This document shows positions 62,301 through 64,000 of a stretch of DNA of 64,000 nucleotides, piece after piece. Origin of the DNA: Clostridia bacterium (GTDB lineage: Bacteria > Bacillota > Clostridia > Oscillospirales > Acutalibacteraceae). The position numbers were made by a program, and so were the translations under genes. A model generated the notes under the pieces. That model had not been told where the DNA came from. It worked only from the letters and a program-made list of their open reading frames with translations, and ran no database searches. The number at the start of each line of letters is the position of its first letter. Position 1 is the stretch's first letter. Location: positions 48,115 to 112,114 of the forward strand of contig JAFRRP010000080.1 in the NCBI GenBank assembly GCA_017428085.1. The letters are read 5' to 3'.

Positions 62301-64000
62301 CCAATATCACCTATTACGCCAAGTGGACGCCCAACACGTTCAAGGTACATTTCAACGGCAACGGGGCTACCTCCGGCACGATGGCGGACCAGAGCTTCAC
62401 CTACGACGTGTCGCAGCATTTGACTGAAAACGCTTTTAAGAAGGAATACACCGTCAGCTTCGACCACAAGGGCGGCAGCGGCGACGCCACCGCCAAGGCG
62501 ACGGCTGCCTTCTGCGGCTGGGCGATCACGCAAAACGGCAACCGCATTTACCTCGATAATGAAGAGGTCGGCAATTTGACCGCCACCAACAACGGCACCG
62601 CCAACCTCTGGGCTGTCTGGGGCGCGATCCCCGCCGTGACGCTGCCGGATTCCTCCCTCACCGGCTATACCTTCAACGGCTGGTACAGCGACGCCGATCT
62701 GACCAATAAAGTCGGAGACGCGGGCGCGACGTATACCCCCGCCTCCGACGGCGTTACCCTGTACGCAAAACATACCATCAATACGTATACCATCACCTTC
62801 AAGGGCGCGGACGGCACGGTGCTGAAAAACGAAACCGTGGAACACGGCCAGACGCCCAACGCCCCCGACATTCCCGGCAAAGATCCCACCGACACACAGC
62901 ACTTCTCCGGCGCATGGAATACGCCCGTCGTGGCAGCCACGGGACCCGCCACCTACACCGTCGTTTACACCGGCGTGAATCACTCCGGCGGCGAGGCCAC
63001 CTGTAAGCTGCAGGTGGTCTGCGGCGTGTGCGGCACGCCCTACGGTGAAACGGACGGCACCAACCACAAGAATACACGCGCCACCGAAGCGGTCACGGCA
63101 AACTGCGTGACCGAGGGCTTCACCGCCGGCGTCTGGTGCGACGACTGCAACACGTATATCAGCGGCCACGTATCGCAGGGCTATGACACCACCGAGGCGG
63201 GCCACGTCTACGGCGGCTGGCAATCCAACGGCAATAACACCCACACCAAGACCTGCTCCCGCTGCGCGGCGGGGACCGCCAACCACACCGTCACGGCGAA
63301 CTGCTCCGGCGGCACGGCCACCTGTAAAGCGCTGGCAATCTGCGACGACTGCGGCGCGGCCTACGGCGGTTACGCGGCGCATCAGCTGACGGAAGTCCCG
63401 GCGGTCGCTCCCTCCTGTCTCGAGCCCGGCCACGTGGCCTACTGGCACTGCGAAGTCTGTGAAAAGAATTTCACGAACGCAACCGGTACGACGGAGATTA
63501 CAGCGTTCCAAAACAGCCACACCCCCGCCGAAGCGGTACAGGAGAACGTCACGCCCGCCACCTGCAAGGACGAGGGCAACTACGAAGAAGTGGTCTACTG
63601 CTCCGTCTGCGGCGCGGAGCTGAGCCGTGAAACGAAGACCATCGAAAAGCTTACCACCCACACCCCGGGCGAAGCGGTACAGGAGAACGTCACGCCCGCC
63701 ACCTGCAAGGACGCGGGAAGCTACGAAGAAGTGGTCTACTGCTCCGTCTGTCACGCGGAACTGAGCCGCGAAACCAAGTCCATCGCCAAGCTGACCACCC
63801 ACACCCCCGCCGAAGCGGTACAGGAGAACGTCACGCCCGCCACCTGCAAGGACGCGGGCAGCTACGAAGAAGTGGTCTACTGCTCCGTCTGCGGCGCGGA
63901 GCTGAGCCGTGAAACGAAGACCATCGAAAAGCTCACCACCCACACCCCCGCCGAAGCGGTACAGGACATCGTCACGCCCGCCACCTGCAAGGACACGGGA
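59306..64000 (+). CDS. Giant secreted repeat protein (GLUG, InlB B-repeat and Cys-repeat modules), C-terminus beyond window
   Basis: At least 1565 residues are visible. Order: signal peptide (1-32, ending ASA); a GLUG-type repeat region (about 75-600) with recurring TGGIVGY, AGGIVGIS and SGGICG turns separated by NC(S/T)V elements, expected to form a beta-solenoid; a fibre of InlB/Flg_new-type B-repeats (about 610-1210; YTVTYDGNG, TRTGYTFGGWY, LYAKWTP); then Cys-rich CxxC modules (about 1230-1400); and finally near-identical 47-residue repeats (HTPAEAVQENVTPATCKDAG...CSVCGAEL) that run off the right edge. This is a cell-surface adhesin-type build. GAAAGGCAAGTTAACACC precedes the ATG. A dockerin or anchor may lie beyond the window. 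Confidence 0.88.
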   Translation, partial: MNGTMKKLLSLLLSVFMIAGLIPLIALPEASAAWNGSTPSSQPSTFTVSGNNYYIKDEQALAWFAKTVTNGTTYSGKTVYLSANLNMNNSTFDGIGTANKSFSGTFQGQGYTISNLKIYRSGDSRAALFNSVSGTVTINNLKLSNVSVSTSGSGGGWHAALVAKVESGSNTTTVSNITVTTASITSKDQTGGIVGYGQAPLTISNCTVTGLTINATDVNAGGIVGISDKAFTISNCSVSGTINGKNRTGGIIGKAEASGNSITNCTMSGTITSSGLHVGGICGNFNNDGSFEFRNCTNNATIQATQEVAGILGYSKGHSNFYYCTNNGAITGTTDTGDRGVGCAAGILANNEDDELIFDHCTNTGTITGKRCSGGICGDTGSDDTANFTYCYNLGNVTDTVARAAGITANSDTGGSEKYYYCINYGNISSKSRTAGIVVGEETALDIYRCANFGNIYGSGDYDCGGICDSNTGTTNECFNMGEVHKASNSSYSIGGISGAKGTVTNCYNGGKIHTANHVAGIAAYNVKVSNCYNYGNVTDGKHGNYQIRCNDGGSVTNCYYLNTASGTAQGTAKTSAELKELSGSLSSSFVKDTWGINNGYPILKWWRDEYFRFPVRFYDGKTGTYKTNATTYNYNATITAPTWSNTGYTFNGWYTASSGGTKMAGSGGTFTAGVTSPMNTYAMTRATDSNFPYVLTSTNPVVYYAQWTAHTYTVAYNGNGSTSGSTASSSHTYDVAKALTSNGFTRKFTVTYNYNYTGSTNTSATATATFNGWATSSGGSVAYTNGQSVSNLTSTNGATVNLYAKWTDASVTLPTPTRTGYTFGGWYGETGCTTSVGAGGASYTPSENKTLYAKWTPITYTVTYDGNGKTGGSTASSTHTYDTAKNLTANGYSREYTVNYDYQYKDANNNSVTGSATATATFNGWATSATGAKVYDNKQSVLNLRNTAGAFPLFANWTLAKVTLPNPTRGGYQFGGWFTNSACTTGQQAGGAEVTPTANITYYAKWTPNTFKVHFNGNGATSGTMADQSFTYDVSQHLTENAFKKEYTVSFDHKGGSGDATAKATAAFCGWAITQNGNRIYLDNEEVGNLTATNNGTANLWAVWGAIPAVTLPDSSLTGYTFNGWYSDADLTNKVGDAGATYTPASDGVTLYAKHTINTYTITFKGADGTVLKNETVEHGQTPNAPDIPGKDPTDTQHFSGAWNTPVVAATGPATYTVVYTGVNHSGGEATCKLQVVCGVCGTPYGETDGTNHKNTRATEAVTANCVTEGFTAGVWCDDCNTYISGHVSQGYDTTEAGHVYGGWQSNGNNTHTKTCSRCAAGTANHTVTANCSGGTATCKALAICDDCGAAYGGYAAHQLTEVPAVAPSCLEPGHVAYWHCEVCEKNFTNATGTTEITAFQNSHTPAEAVQENVTPATCKDEGNYEEVVYCSVCGAELSRETKTIEKLTTHTPGEAVQENVTPATCKDAGSYEEVVYCSVCHAELSRETKSIAKLTTHTPAEAVQENVTPATCKDAGSYEEVVYCSVCGAELSRETKTIEKLTTHTPAEAVQDIVTPATCKDTG
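63518..64000 (+). repeat. Tandem 141-bp coding repeats at the right edge
   Basis: Units begin with CAC at 63518, 63659, 63800 and 63941, exactly 141 bases apart and almost identical. They encode the 47-residue Cys repeats and continue past the window. Confidence 0.92.

Noticed and set aside
1..64000. Prophage, insertion sequence, integrative element, tRNA or rRNA genes
   Set aside because: No integrase, transposase, phage structural gene or tRNA-like fold was recognised. The only mobile-looking DNA is the small non-coding repeats described above.

Overview
The window looks like a chromosome segment of a GC-rich gut-type Clostridia, most likely Oscillospirales/Ruminococcaceae. This is inferred from gene content: type I dockerins on secreted proteins, a PyrK/PyrD-1B dihydroorotate dehydrogenase with PyrB/PyrI, a T-box leader, a PyrR-type attenuator, a BlaI/M56 pair, a LytTR/DUF3021 pair, sigma-A promoters with 17-base spacers and several TTG starts. 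I recognised no phage, insertion sequence, CRISPR array, tRNA or rRNA gene.

Layout. 1-3.0 kb (minus): an NAD salvage set (pncA, nadE, an NMN/NaMN adenylyltransferase, pncB cut by the edge). 3.1-5.2 kb: a sialidase-like protein divergent from a membrane protein. 5.2-8.9 kb: a dockerin protein with Cys-rich repeats, then DUF3021 and LytTR genes. 9.0-12.8 kb (minus): a cobalamin riboswitch followed by a small gene, a dockerin protein with two transcobalamin-like (DUF4430-type) domains and a membrane-anchored alpha/alpha-barrel protein. I read this as a split, intrinsic-factor-like corrinoid capture system, and it is the most interesting locus here. 12.8-19.3 kb (minus): LOG, YifB/ComM, zinc-ribbon, patatin, DUF2344 and B12-binding radical SAM genes. 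19.5-23.7 kb (plus): two paralogous dockerin proteins with tandem Cys/His repeats and a shared C-terminal domain. 24-29 kb: a heterodimeric ABC exporter and another dockerin protein. 29-34 kb (minus): a toroid carbohydrate-active candidate and a tryptophan ABC transporter behind a T-box whose specifier reads UGG. 34-40 kb: an esterase, two GNATs, a flavodoxin-like reductase, a hydrolase and a DUF4838 protein. 40-43 kb: a BlaI/M56 pair with twin dyad operators. 43-53 kb: a pyr operon (pyrC-carB-pyrK-pyrD-pyrF-PNPOx-pyrE-pyrB-pyrI) with a PyrR-type attenuator and no carA. 53-59 kb: two divergent glycosidases (GH141-like and GH95) that appear to share an N-terminal five-helix membrane domain. 59.3-64 kb: the start of a giant GLUG/InlB-repeat/Cys-repeat surface protein cut by the right edge.

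Intergenic DNA carries at least three small dispersed repeat families (REP-like palindromes, a MITE-like element, and a short 3'-flank repeat) plus a multi-hairpin element inside the pyr operon. Overall the segment combines nucleotide and cofactor supply with a large secreted, dockerin-tagged and surface-anchored inventory suited to glycan and vitamin scavenging.
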